Shown: positions 46,364-56,907, counted from the stretch's first letter. The stretch is DNA of 64,000 nucleotides from Marinomonas sp. CT5 (GCF_018336975.1 NZ_CP025572.1:3643112-3707111); one strand, 5' to 3'. Translations and numbers: made by a program. The notes: generated from the letters alone by a model not told the origin.

Positions 46364-47116
46364 CTACTCTGCCGAGGTTGAATCTTCAGTTTCGCGAATA
46401 AACTCTTCTAACAACAACTGCTGTTCCTTGTCCAACTCAAGGTTCTGCAGAAGGTCTGGCCGGCGTTGAAAAGTTCTTCCGAGCTTTTGCTTTAAACGCC
46501 AGCGTCTAATCTCCTCGTGGTTGCCACTAAGCAATACCGATGGTACAGGTTCACCATTTAGTACTTCTGGGCGAGTATAATGCGGGCAATCCAACAAACC
46601 ATCAGAAAATGAATCCTCATCTGCAGATGCTTGTTTTCCTAATACTCCTGGAACCATCCTAGAGACAGCATCCATTAATACCATTGCCGGCAACTCACCA
46701 CCGCTTAGGACAAAGTCGCCAATTGACCATTCTTCATCAATCTCAGATTGAATAAAGCGCTCATCAACGCCTTCATAACGACCTGCTACCAGAATAAATT
46801 CTGCTTGTTTAGCAAGTTGTTGCACGCCTTCTTGCGTCAGCGTACGCCCTTGAGGGGATAGAAAAATAACTTTTGCATTGGGCACCGATAACTTGGCACT
46901 TTCAATAGCATCTTTGAGAGGCTGAACTTTCATCAGCATCCCTGGGCCACCACCATAAGGGCGATCATCTACAGTCTTATGTCTGTCATGAGTAAAATCG
47001 CGGGGATTGAAAAAATCCACCTCAATCAACCCAGACTTAATGGCTCTGCCTGTTACTCCATATTGAGTAATGGCTTGAAACATCTCCGGAAAGAGCGATA
47101 TAACGCTAACCTTCAC
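46364..47116 (-). CDS. trmD: tRNA (guanine37-N1)-methyltransferase TrmD
   Basis: The 250-residue SPOUT enzyme has [73 protein letters not shown] and [29 protein letters not shown], the complete set including the trefoil knot. It makes m1G37 in tRNAs and prevents frameshifting. It is between rimM and rplS as usual. Confidence 0.99.
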   Translation of the reverse strand: MKVSVISLFPEMFQAITQYGVTGRAIKSGLIEVDFFNPRDFTHDRHKTVDDRPYGGGPGMLMKVQPLKDAIESAKLSVPNAKVIFLSPQGRTLTQEGVQQLAKQAEFILVAGRYEGVDERFIQSEIDEEWSIGDFVLSGGELPAMVLMDAVSRMVPGVLGKQASADEDSFSDGLLDCPHYTRPEVLNGEPVPSVLLSGNHEEIRRWRLKQKLGRTFQRRPDLLQNLELDKEQQLLLEEFIRETEDSTSAE

Positions 47117-47138
47117 GTTGTGACCTCAGCTTATCTGT

Positions 47139-47684
47139 TTAAAATTCTGGATCCCAGTCAACTACCATTTCCTGCTGCTCTAAATCGATGTTTAAAACAT
47201 AAGTTCCTGGAGCATAAGGAATCAATCGCTCTTCACGATCAAAGCTACCTTCACACGCGCGGACAACAATCACATCATTCGCACCGGTTTCCATAAGTTG
47301 AGAAACCTTCCCTAAGAGGACTCCCTCTTTAGTAATCACCCGCAGACCTTCCAGTTGACTCCAGTAATAATCACCTTCATCCAATTCTGGCAGCTCTGCT
47401 GCATCTATATAAACATCCAAACCGCAAATCTCTTTTACTTGATCTCTGTCGGTGTAACCTTTAACAGATGCCACCAAACCGCGCCCTTGCAGACGGCCTT
47501 GGCTTAACTCTACGATTTTCCACCCACTAGGGGTTTTCAACCACCAATGCTTATAATCAAAGATTCCTTGCATTGGATCGGTGTGCGAATATAACTTCAC
47601 CCACCCTTTAACACCATAAACCGATGTAATGCGTCCAACTACAAGCGCTTGCTCAGGAGCGGCAGCTTGTTTTAGTTCAGACAT
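47139..47684 (-). CDS. rimM: Ribosome maturation factor RimM
   Basis: The 181-residue protein has the RimM N-terminal domain (VVGRITSVYGVKGWVKLYSHTD) and a PRC-barrel domain (YYWSQLEGLRVITKEGVLLG, then VRACEGSFDREERLIPYAPG). RimM binds S19 and helps 30S head maturation. It starts 16 bases after rpsP in the operon. Confidence 0.98.
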   Translation of the reverse strand: MSELKQAAAPEQALVVGRITSVYGVKGWVKLYSHTDPMQGIFDYKHWWLKTPSGWKIVELSQGRLQGRGLVASVKGYTDRDQVKEICGLDVYIDAAELPELDEGDYYWSQLEGLRVITKEGVLLGKVSQLMETGANDVIVVRACEGSFDREERLIPYAPGTYVLNIDLEQQEMVVDWDPEF

Positions 47685-47699
47685 AGCATTACCTCAGTA

Positions 47700-47948
47700 T
47701 TAAGCGTTTTTGCTAGCATCTTTTACAAGCTGCGCAGCACGGTCAGAAAGTTGAGCGCCTTGGCTAACCCAATGATTAACGCGATCTAGATCGATGCGTA
47801 GACGTTCTTCTTGACCACGAGCAACAGGGTTAAAGAAACCCAAACGCTCGATATAACGACCATCACGAGCACGACGGCTATCAGCCACGTTCAAATGATA
47901 GAATGGGCGCTTTTTAGAGCCACCACGAGAAAGACGAATAGTTACCAT
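47700..47948 (-). CDS. rpsP: 30S ribosomal protein S16
   Basis: The 82-residue protein begins [20 protein letters not shown] and continues [20 protein letters not shown], diagnostic of S16. It is the first gene of the rpsP-rimM-trmD-rplS operon and lies downstream of ffh, separated by two hairpins. Confidence 0.99.
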   Translation of the reverse strand: MVTIRLSRGGSKKRPFYHLNVADSRRARDGRYIERLGFFNPVARGQEERLRIDLDRVNHWVSQGAQLSDRAAQLVKDASKNA

Positions 47949-48049
47949 ATGATTGGTTCCTTATTGCTTAACGAAACACCCCTTGCCGAGTCGAATTTTT
48001 GACTCATACAACAAGAAGGCGGCATATTCTAGTCGATTCACTAGAAAAA

Positions 48050-48105
48050 CAAAAGGGCGAATTACTCGCCCAGACATTAAAAACGGCAGTTTTTTAACTA
48101 CCGTT
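48050..48105 (-). terminator. Two successive hairpins ending ffh
   Basis: On the minus strand the first hairpin reached is AACGGTAGTT/AACTGCCGTT (48082-48105) followed by TTTTAA; the second is GGGCGA/TCGCCC (48055-48071) followed by TTTTGTTTTTC. Both lie between ffh and rpsP. Confidence 0.85.
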
Positions 48106-48126
48106 AATAAAAACAAGAAGATATCT

Positions 48127-49512
48127 TTAAAATTTAGGGAAATTTCCACCGCCAGGCATACCACCACCCGGCATCATTCCACCTAAACCACGCATCATTT
48201 TCTTCATCCCACCTTTTGCAGACATCTTCTTCATCATCTTTTGCATTTGTTTATGCTGCTTTAGAAGACGATTCAAATCTTGAATCTGCAAACCAGCACC
48301 CGCTGAAATACGCTTTTTACGAGAACCATTAATCACATCAGGGTTATGGCGTTCTGCGGGGGTCATGGAATTAATCAAGGCTTCCATTTGAACAAACATT
48401 TTATCGTTCACTTTATCCTGAATATTACCAAGCTGGCCGCCCATACCTGGAAGCTTATCCAGCATAGAGCTCATGCCGCCCATATTTTTCATTTGCTGCA
48501 GCTGCTCTTTGAAATCTTCTAGATCAAAGCCTTTGCCTTTTTTCAGTTTGCCAGCAAGTTTTTCTGCTTTGTCTTTATCGATCTTTTGTTCTGCTTCCTC
48601 TATTAAAGAAAGCATATCACCCATTCCTAAGATACGAGATGCCAAACGATCAGGATGGAAAGGTTCTAATGCATCGGTTTTCTCACCTACACCTAAGAAC
48701 TTAATCGGTTTACCCGTGATATGACGAACAGACAAAGCCGCCCCACCACGCGCATCACCATCGGTCTTAGTTAAAATGACACCAGTCAGTGGTAACACAT
48801 CACCAAACGCTTTCGCCGTATTCGCCGCATCTTGCCCTGTCATTGCATCCACAACAAACAGAGTTTCAATAGGATTAACAGCTCCATGGAGCGCTTTTAT
48901 TTCCGCCATCATGTCGTCATCGATAGACAAACGGCCTGCCGTATCAACAATCAGGACATCTTTATGACCTTTTTTAGCGTAATCAATCGCATTATTAACA
49001 ATATCAATTGGCTTTTGAGATAAATCACTGGGAATAAAGTCAACACCAACTTCACCCGCCAAAGTCTCCAACTGTTTAATAGCGGCCGGTCGGTAAACGT
49101 CGGCACTAACAACCGATACCGATTTTTTCTCACGCTCTTTTAGGTATTTCGCAAGTTTGGCTGCCGATGTAGTTTTACCCGCACCCTGCAAACCCGCCAA
49201 CAAGATAACCGCTGGACGCGAAACACGAAGGTTAAGGCCATCATTAGCCTCGCCCATTACGCTTTCAAGTTCTTGCTTAACAATTTTTAGGAAAACCTGA
49301 CCAGGACTCAAACTCTTAGATACTTCAGTCCCGATAGCACGCTCTTTAACAGCAGCAATAAAGTCTTTAACTACTGGCAAAGCAACGTCGGCTTCGAGAA
49401 GTGCCATACGCACTTCACGCAACACTTCTTGTATATTGTCTTCCGTTAATTTCGCTCGACCTCGAATACGATCAAGCGAGGAAGTTAAACGATTCGATAA
49501 ATTGTCGAACAT
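48127..49512 (-). CDS. ffh: Signal recognition particle protein Ffh
   Basis: The 461-residue protein has an N domain, a GTPase G domain (LLAGLQGAGKTTSAAKLA near 104-121, VSADVYRPAAIKQLE, LIVDTAGRLSID and LTKTDGDARGGAALS) and a methionine-rich M domain (KQHKQMQKMMKKMSAKGGMKKMM). It binds 4.5S RNA and signal sequences and directs proteins to the membrane. It is divergent from ypjD, the usual gammaproteobacterial arrangement. Confidence 0.99.
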   Translation of the reverse strand: MFDNLSNRLTSSLDRIRGRAKLTEDNIQEVLREVRMALLEADVALPVVKDFIAAVKERAIGTEVSKSLSPGQVFLKIVKQELESVMGEANDGLNLRVSRPAVILLAGLQGAGKTTSAAKLAKYLKEREKKSVSVVSADVYRPAAIKQLETLAGEVGVDFIPSDLSQKPIDIVNNAIDYAKKGHKDVLIVDTAGRLSIDDDMMAEIKALHGAVNPIETLFVVDAMTGQDAANTAKAFGDVLPLTGVILTKTDGDARGGAALSVRHITGKPIKFLGVGEKTDALEPFHPDRLASRILGMGDMLSLIEEAEQKIDKDKAEKLAGKLKKGKGFDLEDFKEQLQQMKNMGGMSSMLDKLPGMGGQLGNIQDKVNDKMFVQMEALINSMTPAERHNPDVINGSRKKRISAGAGLQIQDLNRLLKQHKQMQKMMKKMSAKGGMKKMMRGLGGMMPGGGMPGGGNFPKF

Positions 49513-49642
49513 ATTGCCCTCAAATTTTGGCTCTAAATGGAAAAAAACCTACGGTTTCAGTTTATCCAAGGTGAAATTGTCTCTATTATAACGGATAAAT
49601 GATTATCACCCTATACCTTTACTCTGCGGAACCATTAGTTTC

Positions 49643-50410
49643 ATGACTCAATTATCGCTTTGGCTTGCTTGTATCGCTTGTTTGATTGCTGGCACAGCGT
49701 ATTATCTGCGTCCAGAAAAACGCTTTACCCAATACATTGGGGCGATTGCAATTGCAATGCATACCTACGCCTTAACCCAAACATTGCTCAACCGCGATGG
49801 GTTTAACTTCCTCACTATTGGACTTTTAATTGCGCTTATTGGTAATTGCCTACTCTGGTTTAGTAATAGAGACAAAGATTTAACCCTATTGCTCGGAGCA
49901 GCATTTCCTCTTGGGGCCATTATTATCGCGTTAAATGCGATTGAACCTTGGGACTTGAAACAGCTGCACAGCCCATCTTGGGGAACCAGTGCTCACATTC
50001 TTATTGCTTCTGTTGCCTACAGTTTATTTACCGCCGCATGTGGCGTGGGTATTTTACTGTCCATGCAAGAATACCAACTTAAGCATCACAAACTAAAACA
50101 ACTGCTCAGAGTGCCGCCATTACAAGTATTAGAGCGCTTAATGTTTGAGTTTATTTGGGCCGCCTTCATACTATTAACCATCACAATAGCAACAGGTTTT
50201 TACTTTATTGAGGATATGTTTGCCCAACACCTTGTCCACAAAACATTTTTCACAATTGCCTCATGGTTTGTCTTTGCTGGTTTATTACTGGGTAGACACA
50301 TAGCAGGCTGGCGTGGTCAATTAGCCGTAAAGCTGACACTTAGTGGTTTTTTCCTTCTGATGATAGGCTACTTTGGTAGTCAGATTGCTTTACAGATTTT
50401 ACTAAACTAA
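49643..50410 (+). CDS. ypjD: CcsA-family inner-membrane protein YpjD
   Basis: The 255-residue membrane protein has about eight hydrophobic segments and the cytochrome c assembly (CcsA/CcmC-type) pattern: WGTSAHILIASVAYSLFTAA near 113-132, HKTFFTIASWFVFAGLLLGRH near 197-217 with conserved His, and GWRGQLAVKLTLSGF. The tryptophan-rich WWD heme loop of true CcsA is not obvious. Homologues sit beside ffh in many gammaproteobacteria; function is unproven. It is followed after 83 bases by yfjD as in E. coli. Confidence 0.88.
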   Translation: MTQLSLWLACIACLIAGTAYYLRPEKRFTQYIGAIAIAMHTYALTQTLLNRDGFNFLTIGLLIALIGNCLLWFSNRDKDLTLLLGAAFPLGAIIIALNAIEPWDLKQLHSPSWGTSAHILIASVAYSLFTAACGVGILLSMQEYQLKHHKLKQLLRVPPLQVLERLMFEFIWAAFILLTITIATGFYFIEDMFAQHLVHKTFFTIASWFVFAGLLLGRHIAGWRGQLAVKLTLSGFFLLMIGYFGSQIALQILLN

Positions 50411-50493
50411 CCAAATATTCAACAAAGTATGTTTGACAGTAGGATCTTAAGAACCAATAATCCATTTATCTTAATAATTGAGGCGATCCCTTT

Positions 50494-51750
50494 TTGAACG
50501 AAGTACCCTTAGGTGTTCTTGGTGGAATACTTTTTTGTCTTATTTTACTTTCCGCTTTCTTTTCGAGTTCCGAGACAGGGATGTTGTCGATCAATAAGTA
50601 TCGACTCAAGCACCTTGTTAAAAACAAGAACCGGTCTGCCATTAAAGTAAACTCTCTCCTAGAACGCCCCGATAGACTTATCGGCGTCATCTTAATAGGA
50701 AATAACTTTGTTAATATCCTAGCGTCTGCAATAGCCACTATTATTGCCGTTCGCCTGTGGGGCGATGCAGGTGTCGCCATCGCCACAGCAGCATTGACGA
50801 TGATCGTTCTAATATTCGCGGAAGTCACACCAAAAACATTGGCCGCCATACACCCTGAGAAAATTGCCTTTCCGGCCTCTTGGGTCCTTGCCATCTTATT
50901 GAAAGTACTCTATCCACTGGTTTGGCTAGTCAATGGTTTATCAAATGGTTTACTTCGTCTGATCGGCGTGAATGCCTCACAACAAAACCACGATACACTG
51001 GATTCAGAAGAACTCAGAACCGTGGTTAACGAAGCCAGCGGTCTGATCCCTGCAGCCCACCAAGAAATGCTTATTTCTATTTTAGACTTAGAAAAAGTCT
51101 CTGTAGAAGACATCATGATTCCTCGAAACGAAGTCATCGGTATCGATATTGAAGACTCAATTGAAGAAATCATCGAACAAATTTGCCAGACCCGACACAC
51201 CCGTATGCCTGTCTATAATGGCGAGATCAACAAAGTAATTGGCATCCTTCATGCTCGCCACGCCGCTATGTTCTTACGAGACCCGAATCCATCAAAAGCG
51301 GCCTTATTAAAGGCGACGGTTGAGCCCTACTTTATTCCCGAAAGCACCTCCCTTAACACCGTGCTACTAAACTTCCAAAAAGATCACCAGCAAATGGGAA
51401 TTGTGGTTGACGAATACGGTGATGTTCAAGGGATCGCGGCTTTAGAAGACGTACTTGAAGAAATCGTGGGGGAATTCACACCACCAACTCAAGACGAAGA
51501 AGAAGAAATTCAAACTCTGGACGATGGCTCTTTCAGAATCGAAGGCTCGACTCATATAAGAGAGATTAATAAAACACTTGAATGGCATCTTCCTACAGAC
51601 GGACCAAAAACGCTGAATGGCCTTATTATCGAGACCTTGGAATTTATCCCAGAGCACCCAATTAGTCTATGGGTAGGCCACTATTTGATTGAGATTCAAG
51701 AGATCGAAGACAAAGTGGTTAAATATGCCAAACTTCAGTTAAAACGCTAA
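50494..51750 (+). CDS. yfjD: HlyC/CorC (CNNM) family membrane transporter YfjD
   Basis: The 418-residue protein has three to four membrane segments in a DUF21 domain (LILLSAFFSSSETGMLSINK at the start), a CBS pair near 190-310 (VEDIMIPRNEVIGID and HTRMPVYNGEINKVIGILHA, then MGIVVDEYGDVQGIAALED) and a C-terminal transporter-associated domain (DDGSFRIEGSTHIREINKTL). This family exports magnesium or related divalent ions (CorB/MpfA-like). The start is a TTG at 50494 with GAGG upstream. The NUDIX gene follows after nine bases. Confidence 0.93.
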   Translation: MNEVPLGVLGGILFCLILLSAFFSSSETGMLSINKYRLKHLVKNKNRSAIKVNSLLERPDRLIGVILIGNNFVNILASAIATIIAVRLWGDAGVAIATAALTMIVLIFAEVTPKTLAAIHPEKIAFPASWVLAILLKVLYPLVWLVNGLSNGLLRLIGVNASQQNHDTLDSEELRTVVNEASGLIPAAHQEMLISILDLEKVSVEDIMIPRNEVIGIDIEDSIEEIIEQICQTRHTRMPVYNGEINKVIGILHARHAAMFLRDPNPSKAALLKATVEPYFIPESTSLNTVLLNFQKDHQQMGIVVDEYGDVQGIAALEDVLEEIVGEFTPPTQDEEEEIQTLDDGSFRIEGSTHIREINKTLEWHLPTDGPKTLNGLIIETLEFIPEHPISLWVGHYLIEIQEIEDKVVKYAKLQLKR

Positions 51751-51759
51751 GGATTTATC

Positions 51760-52305
51760 ATGAGATTCTGCCCGCAATGTGGTCATGCCGTTAATATGAC
51801 AATTCCTGCCGGGGATAATAGACCACGTGCGGTATGCCCAAGCTGCCACTATATTGATTACGATAATCCTAGACTTATCACAGGCACTATCCCGCTTTAT
51901 AAAGACAAAATCTTGTTATGCAGAAGAAACATTGAACCTCGTTTAGGTTTCTGGACCCTACCTGCTGGTTTTATGGAGAACCAAGAGACCACAAGTGAAG
52001 GCGCTTTAAGAGAAACCCTAGAAGAAAGCGGGTCGAAAGCAAAATGTAAGCAGGCTTTCAGTATGATCAGCATTCCGCGTATCAATCAAGTTCACCTTTT
52101 TTATATCGCAGAACTCGAAAAGGATGACTTTCATGCTACGGAAGAAAGCTCTGAAGTTGCACTATTTGATCTCGACGAAATCCCATGGGGTGAACTGGCT
52201 TTTAGCAGTGTAACCAAAACCATTGAATTCTTTATTGAAGATCATAAAAAAGGTCAATATGGTTTCCATGAAGACACCATTCACTTCAACACTGTATCTG
52301 AATAA
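51760..52305 (+). CDS. NUDIX hydrolase with N-terminal zinc ribbon
   Basis: The 181-residue protein opens with a zinc ribbon (CPQCGHAV and CPSCHYIDY at 4-34) followed by a Nudix domain: LPAGFMENQETTSEGALRET and LEESGSK carry the Nudix box with its glutamates. Zinc-ribbon Nudix proteins include NADH pyrophosphatase relatives and ADP-ribose pyrophosphatases, but the SQPWPFPQS motif of NudC is absent. Substrate is uncertain. It is directly behind yfjD, so cotranscribed, and its last 20 bases overlap antisense with the Nif3-like gene. Confidence 0.9.
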   Translation: MRFCPQCGHAVNMTIPAGDNRPRAVCPSCHYIDYDNPRLITGTIPLYKDKILLCRRNIEPRLGFWTLPAGFMENQETTSEGALRETLEESGSKAKCKQAFSMISIPRINQVHLFYIAELEKDDFHATEESSEVALFDLDEIPWGELAFSSVTKTIEFFIEDHKKGQYGFHEDTIHFNTVSE

Positions 52306-52594
52306 AATGATAGGCCACCTCTTCATAGGGGTGCGCCAACAACAACGCAGCTAAAACCAGTTCTTTCACTTCCTCACTGAGCACCATTTCTACTCGATAC
52401 TCATCAACACACTCTAATTCATCAAGTTTACCAAGAAAAGGAGTCGCTCCTTTCACTGGCCTAAATTGCCCCTGACCTTTCACCTGCCAACAACAAGAAT
52501 CATAATTTCCCATGGAACCCGCACCAGCGTCAAAAACAGCCTGCTTAACCGATTCCAAATGACTTTCCGGAACATAAAAAACCAATGAATACAT
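52286..52594 (-). CDS. Nif3-like/YqfO family small protein (CutA-like fold)
   Basis: The 102-residue protein begins MYSLVFYVPESHLESVKQAV and includes DAGAGSMGNYDSCCWQVKGQ and LAHPYEEVAYHFIQI. These are signatures of the stand-alone insert domain of Nif3/YqfO proteins, which resembles CutA and PII. The function is unknown. The ATG at 52594 is preferred to the upstream frame start. It is convergent with the NUDIX gene and their ends overlap by 20 bases. Confidence 0.85.
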   Translation of the reverse strand: MYSLVFYVPESHLESVKQAVFDAGAGSMGNYDSCCWQVKGQGQFRPVKGATPFLGKLDELECVDEYRVEMVLSEEVKELVLAALLLAHPYEEVAYHFIQIQC

Positions 52595-52639
52595 TTTCAC
52601 TCCCCGATCCATTTAATTACTCAGAACTACACCTCTAAT

Positions 52640-53503
52640 TCACCACAAACTCGTTTGCTCCTGACTTGGAGGCAGATCTAAAACCCTTTGATAACCTGGC
52701 AACAAAGCACTGACTTTTTCATCCAACTGCGCCGCCAAAGTGGGTGCTGCAATATTGTCCGAAGAATGAACAAACACACTTGGAGTCAGACCATCAGACA
52801 ACCATTGCGACAATTTAGTCGCCCATTGATCTAACCAAAGATCATTTCGAGGTAAATCAGGATGACCAATGAAACGGATAACAGGATGATTTGCGGTAGC
52901 AACAGGATGACAAGGCACTCTTGGCTTTTTCTTTTGGGCATCCACCAAGCTTTCACAATACGCCTCTGTCGAAAAAACGGGGCGAGAATCCATAATCACT
53001 CGATTCACATTCCGCTCCGCTAAGGACGATAGAAAAGCAGTTTCTGTTTGAGCCTTATCAAAATAGTCGAGATTCCGGACCTCTACAGACAGAGGCGTCG
53101 ATAACGTCCACATGTCACACAAAGCCAAAATCACTTCTAAGGCCCGTGAGTCACACACAGCCGGAAACTGCAACATAGTGGGTCCCAGCTTATTCTGCAA
53201 GGGCTGTAACGAAAGCATAAAAGCAAGCCAATCTTGCTGCACATCATCCCAAGGTCGCTCTATCAAACGATGAGTTACCGTTTGCGGCGCTTTAAAACTG
53301 AACTTAAACTCATCGGAAACCGATTCGTACCAGCGCATCAACTGGGCATCGTCCACCTTGGTATAGAAAGTACTCCCCACCTCGACCGTCGAAAATACTT
53401 GCGAATATAGGGCAATTCTTTCAGCACTTGGCAATGAAGCAGGATAAAGCCAATTTACCCAAGCTGGATGTTGCCACTGCGCCATACCATAGTAAATTTT
53501 CAT
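52640..53503 (-). CDS. DUF72 family protein (YecE-like)
   Basis: The 287-residue protein has a TIM-barrel-like pattern of the DUF72/YecE family: AQWQHPAWVNWLYPASLPSA at the start, FSTVEVGSTFYTKVDDAQLM near 36-55, FKFSFKAPQTVTH near 68-80, GPTMLQFP and LSVEVRNLDYF further on. The biochemical activity is unknown. It is 45 bases upstream of the Nif3-like gene on the same strand, so the two are probably cotranscribed. Confidence 0.88.
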   Translation of the reverse strand: MKIYYGMAQWQHPAWVNWLYPASLPSAERIALYSQVFSTVEVGSTFYTKVDDAQLMRWYESVSDEFKFSFKAPQTVTHRLIERPWDDVQQDWLAFMLSLQPLQNKLGPTMLQFPAVCDSRALEVILALCDMWTLSTPLSVEVRNLDYFDKAQTETAFLSSLAERNVNRVIMDSRPVFSTEAYCESLVDAQKKKPRVPCHPVATANHPVIRFIGHPDLPRNDLWLDQWATKLSQWLSDGLTPSVFVHSSDNIAAPTLAAQLDEKVSALLPGYQRVLDLPPSQEQTSLW

Positions 53504-53697
53504 ATTTCAACTTAGCGATGTTTGTCCACATCATTTATGTCATGATTTAAAGGCAAAATAATCATCCACATAGATATCAGGATAGTGCCCTACAATGATA
53601 ATAAATGTCCGATTAGCCACTAGAATTTACAGGATAAATACCAAAATGCTTAAAAAGAGACACTCAATGCACTAATGAAGAAACACACAACTAGCCA

Positions 53698-56600
53698 CTA
53701 ATTATTAGAGTATTGCGCTATCAGATTTTCGTAACAGCCGCTCAACCTAGACGATGGAGTCAACTGATTCATGGTCCCAAACACATCAAGACAACGCTGA
53801 TAAGTCGCATAAATCCGATCAAGCCGACGCATGTTATGGTAACACTCCATAAGGCCCGCATAATAATCTTCTTCAAATGGGTCTATTTCTAACGCCTGCT
53901 CATAGTAAGTAATCGCTTCGTCAGATTTATCTTGATCAAGCAAGGTCTGAGCGGCGTAATTGAATAGTTTCGTTACATTACGACTTATACGTATTCGAGA
54001 GCGAACCACCCAGCTTGAGTCACCGTCTTCACTGAGAAAAGGAGAATGGCACAATGACACTAGCTCTCGAACGAGGAGCATTTTTTTCGGAGACATTAAC
54101 AGTCGCTCATCCCAAATACATAATGCATCTACCCAACATTCACGAGAGAAAGAAAGTGTATTATTTTTAGCAACAATATAATTTTCAGACCCTAATGTTT
54201 TGCGGAGTCGATAAAGAGTCGTTTTAAATGATTTATAAGCAGCATCACCATCCGAATCCCCCCAGAGGGTATCACAGACTTTTTCTATAGATACATTGTA
54301 TCCACCTAAAGCAATCAACGCCTTTAATAACTCAAGGGACTTCGGCTGCAAGCTCAATTCAGACTCACCTTCTGACGTTGTCACTATCACCTTAAACGGC
54401 TGCAGAGTGTATATTTTTAGGGGAAATGGCCAGAGATGCGAAGTTGACAAAGGGTTATCTGGCACCAAAAGATGCTCAGAAATAATATTCCTTACATACT
54501 CTGTCTCTACACCGAAATGCAAAGCTCTTTGGCATAATTCAATAAAGGCGGCCCTTCCTATAAGAGGGATAAAAATAAAGTGTTGGCGACGAGCCAAAGC
54601 AAATGCTTCCACTAGCTTGTCAGTGCAATTCTCGTCGGTATTTAACTCAATCCATGCCTCCAAACATAGCGCTTGATATTTTGCATAGGCAGATCCCAAC
54701 CAATCTTTTTGCTCAAGAGTCTGCAATAAGCTATGGCAGCCTTCAATATCCCCAAGTTCATATTTTATGATGGCCATAATCACCCCTGACCATATCACAG
54801 GGAAGCTAGCACCCGATCTAGCAAACAACTCATTGGCATTTTCAATGTCATGCCGAGCTTTATATAAGTCTTTTTTATACAGAGCACACATAGCCGAGAG
54901 CGTTAAAATATCGGCCTTACGGACGGGTGGGTATTCAGAATACTGAGCTAATAAGAGCGTAATTTGCTCCTCTGCTTCTGTTATATGTTCGCTTCGGAGT
55001 AAAGTCAGAACAAGAATATAGCGAAACCAAAATTCATAGAGACGAATACCTGTACTTAGACCTTCCTGAATCCCCCTTCTACAAATATCAGCTGACTGCT
55101 CCCCTTTGCCTAATACATAACCATAATGAAATGCATCAATAACCTGAGTTTGCAATTTCAATAAGGGAATTGACTCAATAAACTCCCTGAGCGGACTCAA
55201 GATATCAATCAGATGATAGGTACTATGATCCTCACCAGCAAACCGATAATAAATCATCATGTTATTGCAGGCTTTTATGAGACTGGCCGGAGCTTGGGTA
55301 CATTGAATATATTTTTTTGCTAACTCTTTCCAACGCTGTTGCAATGGATGATTTAACGCAACAAAGGATGTTGAACACAGCACAACACAAGCAATACTCT
55401 CAGCTGCTTTCAAGGTTTCAGGGGTCGGATCTTCAAGCAAGCTTTCTAGACCATAAAGACAATCTTCAAGCAAATGATAATCTCTACCTGAGATAGACAG
55501 CGCTTCTAAATACATCCCATAGGCTTCTATAGCAGATGCTTTATCATTATTTTCTATAGAGTGCCTAATCACTTTAAAAAACAGTTCGCACGCCTTTTCA
55601 GGCGATGAAAGAAGCTGACTTTTCCCAAGAGTTATCAATAACTTGGGCTCTTTGATAACAAAGTCTTCAGGGATTTTCTCAAACCACTTGAGCAGTTGTT
55701 GTATTCGACCTTGCTTAAGGAGAGCTTCTGATTGCTCATTGATTAGTAAGCGAGCTTCATCATAAAAACCATTATTAATGAAAATCTCTATCGCCGATTC
55801 AAAAGCGCCCATTTCAGAAAGAATTCGAGCAGAAGTATACGATACCTCCGAAATCTCCTTAGCAGACATGTTCGCTTGAGCATAATTACTTAGAAAAGAC
55901 TGGAAAAGCGGATGATAACGGTATGTAACTGGATTTCCTTGATGAGACTGAAGAAAAAGATTTTTTCTAACAAACTCTTCTAGATAAATAAAAGATTTTT
56001 TAACACCTGATATTTCAAAGGCCATATCAGACGTAAAAAAAGGCATAAACGAAGTTCTAATCAACAATCTTTTTATTTCAGCATTAAAACCAGCAAAAAC
56101 CTCCAAAGCAAAATAGTCAAAAGCATCTTTTTTCAGAACTTCAACATGACTGTCTTTAGTCAACGGGTTAACCCAATCAGACTCATATATTCTGGACGCA
56201 ATCAAACGAATTCCTGATACCCACCCACCGGCCTCATGCTGGATATAAGCAAGCACTTCTGGGGAGATCTCACGAGACAGTTCCAGCTCAAGAAGCTGCT
56301 TAGTATCGGCTTGGGAAAACTGAATGTCCTGCCAATCCAAATGTGTCATTTTATGAGTGGCTTTAAGCGTCAAATAGGCTTGTGGCGATGAATGCCTACT
56401 TATAACAACAAAACGAAATTGATGATCTGGATGTTCCAAAACCGTATTAATCACTTCATGCACAGGCGAACTATCAGTCAGTTCATGATAGTCATCGAGC
56501 ACAAATGTCGCGGTATCATTGGGAAAAACAGCCAGTAGAGAGTTAAAGAAATTGACAGCGAAAGTGGCCGGCGCCAATGAGTATTCCTGTGTAAAAGCCT

Positions 56601-56907
56601 GCAGTTCTCTCGCATCATCCGGAAATGAATGACGTGCAGCCAGTGCTAAATTATAAAAGAATGTTCCTAAGGAAGAATCTGATTCCTCAAGCCTCAACCA
56701 AATATGTGGTGTTTTAGATTGATCTAGCCAGTCAGCTACCAGCGTAGTTTTCCCAGATCCTCCTGGCGCAGATACCCAAATAAGATCCGAAGACACTGAA
56801 TCAAGGTAATTCAGTAGTTTTCTGCGATGAAAAACTGTTGTGGAACGAGGAGCGATTAGCTTGTTATTGACACTATACCTAATTGTAGACGCTTCATCCG
56901 TTGACAT
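53698..56907 (-). CDS. MalT-like NTPase regulator with BTAD/SARP-type output domain
   Basis: The 1069-residue protein has an N-terminal STAND NTPase (Walker A GGSGKTT at 49-55, Walker B FVLDDYHE near 135), a long alpha-helical repeat region of TPR/MalT type (about 360-830), and a C-terminal output made of an OmpR-like winged helix (LSLQPKSLELLKALIALGGY to TLYRLRKTLGSE) followed by a BTAD helical bundle (SDEAITYYEQALEIDPFEED). MalT itself ends in a LuxR helix-turn-helix, so this one has a different output. It is next to the two-partner secretion locus on the same strand, which it may control; this is inferred. Confidence 0.9.
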   Translation of the reverse strand: MSTDEASTIRYSVNNKLIAPRSTTVFHRRKLLNYLDSVSSDLIWVSAPGGSGKTTLVADWLDQSKTPHIWLRLEESDSSLGTFFYNLALAARHSFPDDARELQAFTQEYSLAPATFAVNFFNSLLAVFPNDTATFVLDDYHELTDSSPVHEVINTVLEHPDHQFRFVVISRHSSPQAYLTLKATHKMTHLDWQDIQFSQADTKQLLELELSREISPEVLAYIQHEAGGWVSGIRLIASRIYESDWVNPLTKDSHVEVLKKDAFDYFALEVFAGFNAEIKRLLIRTSFMPFFTSDMAFEISGVKKSFIYLEEFVRKNLFLQSHQGNPVTYRYHPLFQSFLSNYAQANMSAKEISEVSYTSARILSEMGAFESAIEIFINNGFYDEARLLINEQSEALLKQGRIQQLLKWFEKIPEDFVIKEPKLLITLGKSQLLSSPEKACELFFKVIRHSIENNDKASAIEAYGMYLEALSISGRDYHLLEDCLYGLESLLEDPTPETLKAAESIACVVLCSTSFVALNHPLQQRWKELAKKYIQCTQAPASLIKACNNMMIYYRFAGEDHSTYHLIDILSPLREFIESIPLLKLQTQVIDAFHYGYVLGKGEQSADICRRGIQEGLSTGIRLYEFWFRYILVLTLLRSEHITEAEEQITLLLAQYSEYPPVRKADILTLSAMCALYKKDLYKARHDIENANELFARSGASFPVIWSGVIMAIIKYELGDIEGCHSLLQTLEQKDWLGSAYAKYQALCLEAWIELNTDENCTDKLVEAFALARRQHFIFIPLIGRAAFIELCQRALHFGVETEYVRNIISEHLLVPDNPLSTSHLWPFPLKIYTLQPFKVIVTTSEGESELSLQPKSLELLKALIALGGYNVSIEKVCDTLWGDSDGDAAYKSFKTTLYRLRKTLGSENYIVAKNNTLSFSRECWVDALCIWDERLLMSPKKMLLVRELVSLCHSPFLSEDGDSSWVVRSRIRISRNVTKLFNYAAQTLLDQDKSDEAITYYEQALEIDPFEEDYYAGLMECYHNMRRLDRIYATYQRCLDVFGTMNQLTPSSRLSGCYENLIAQYSNN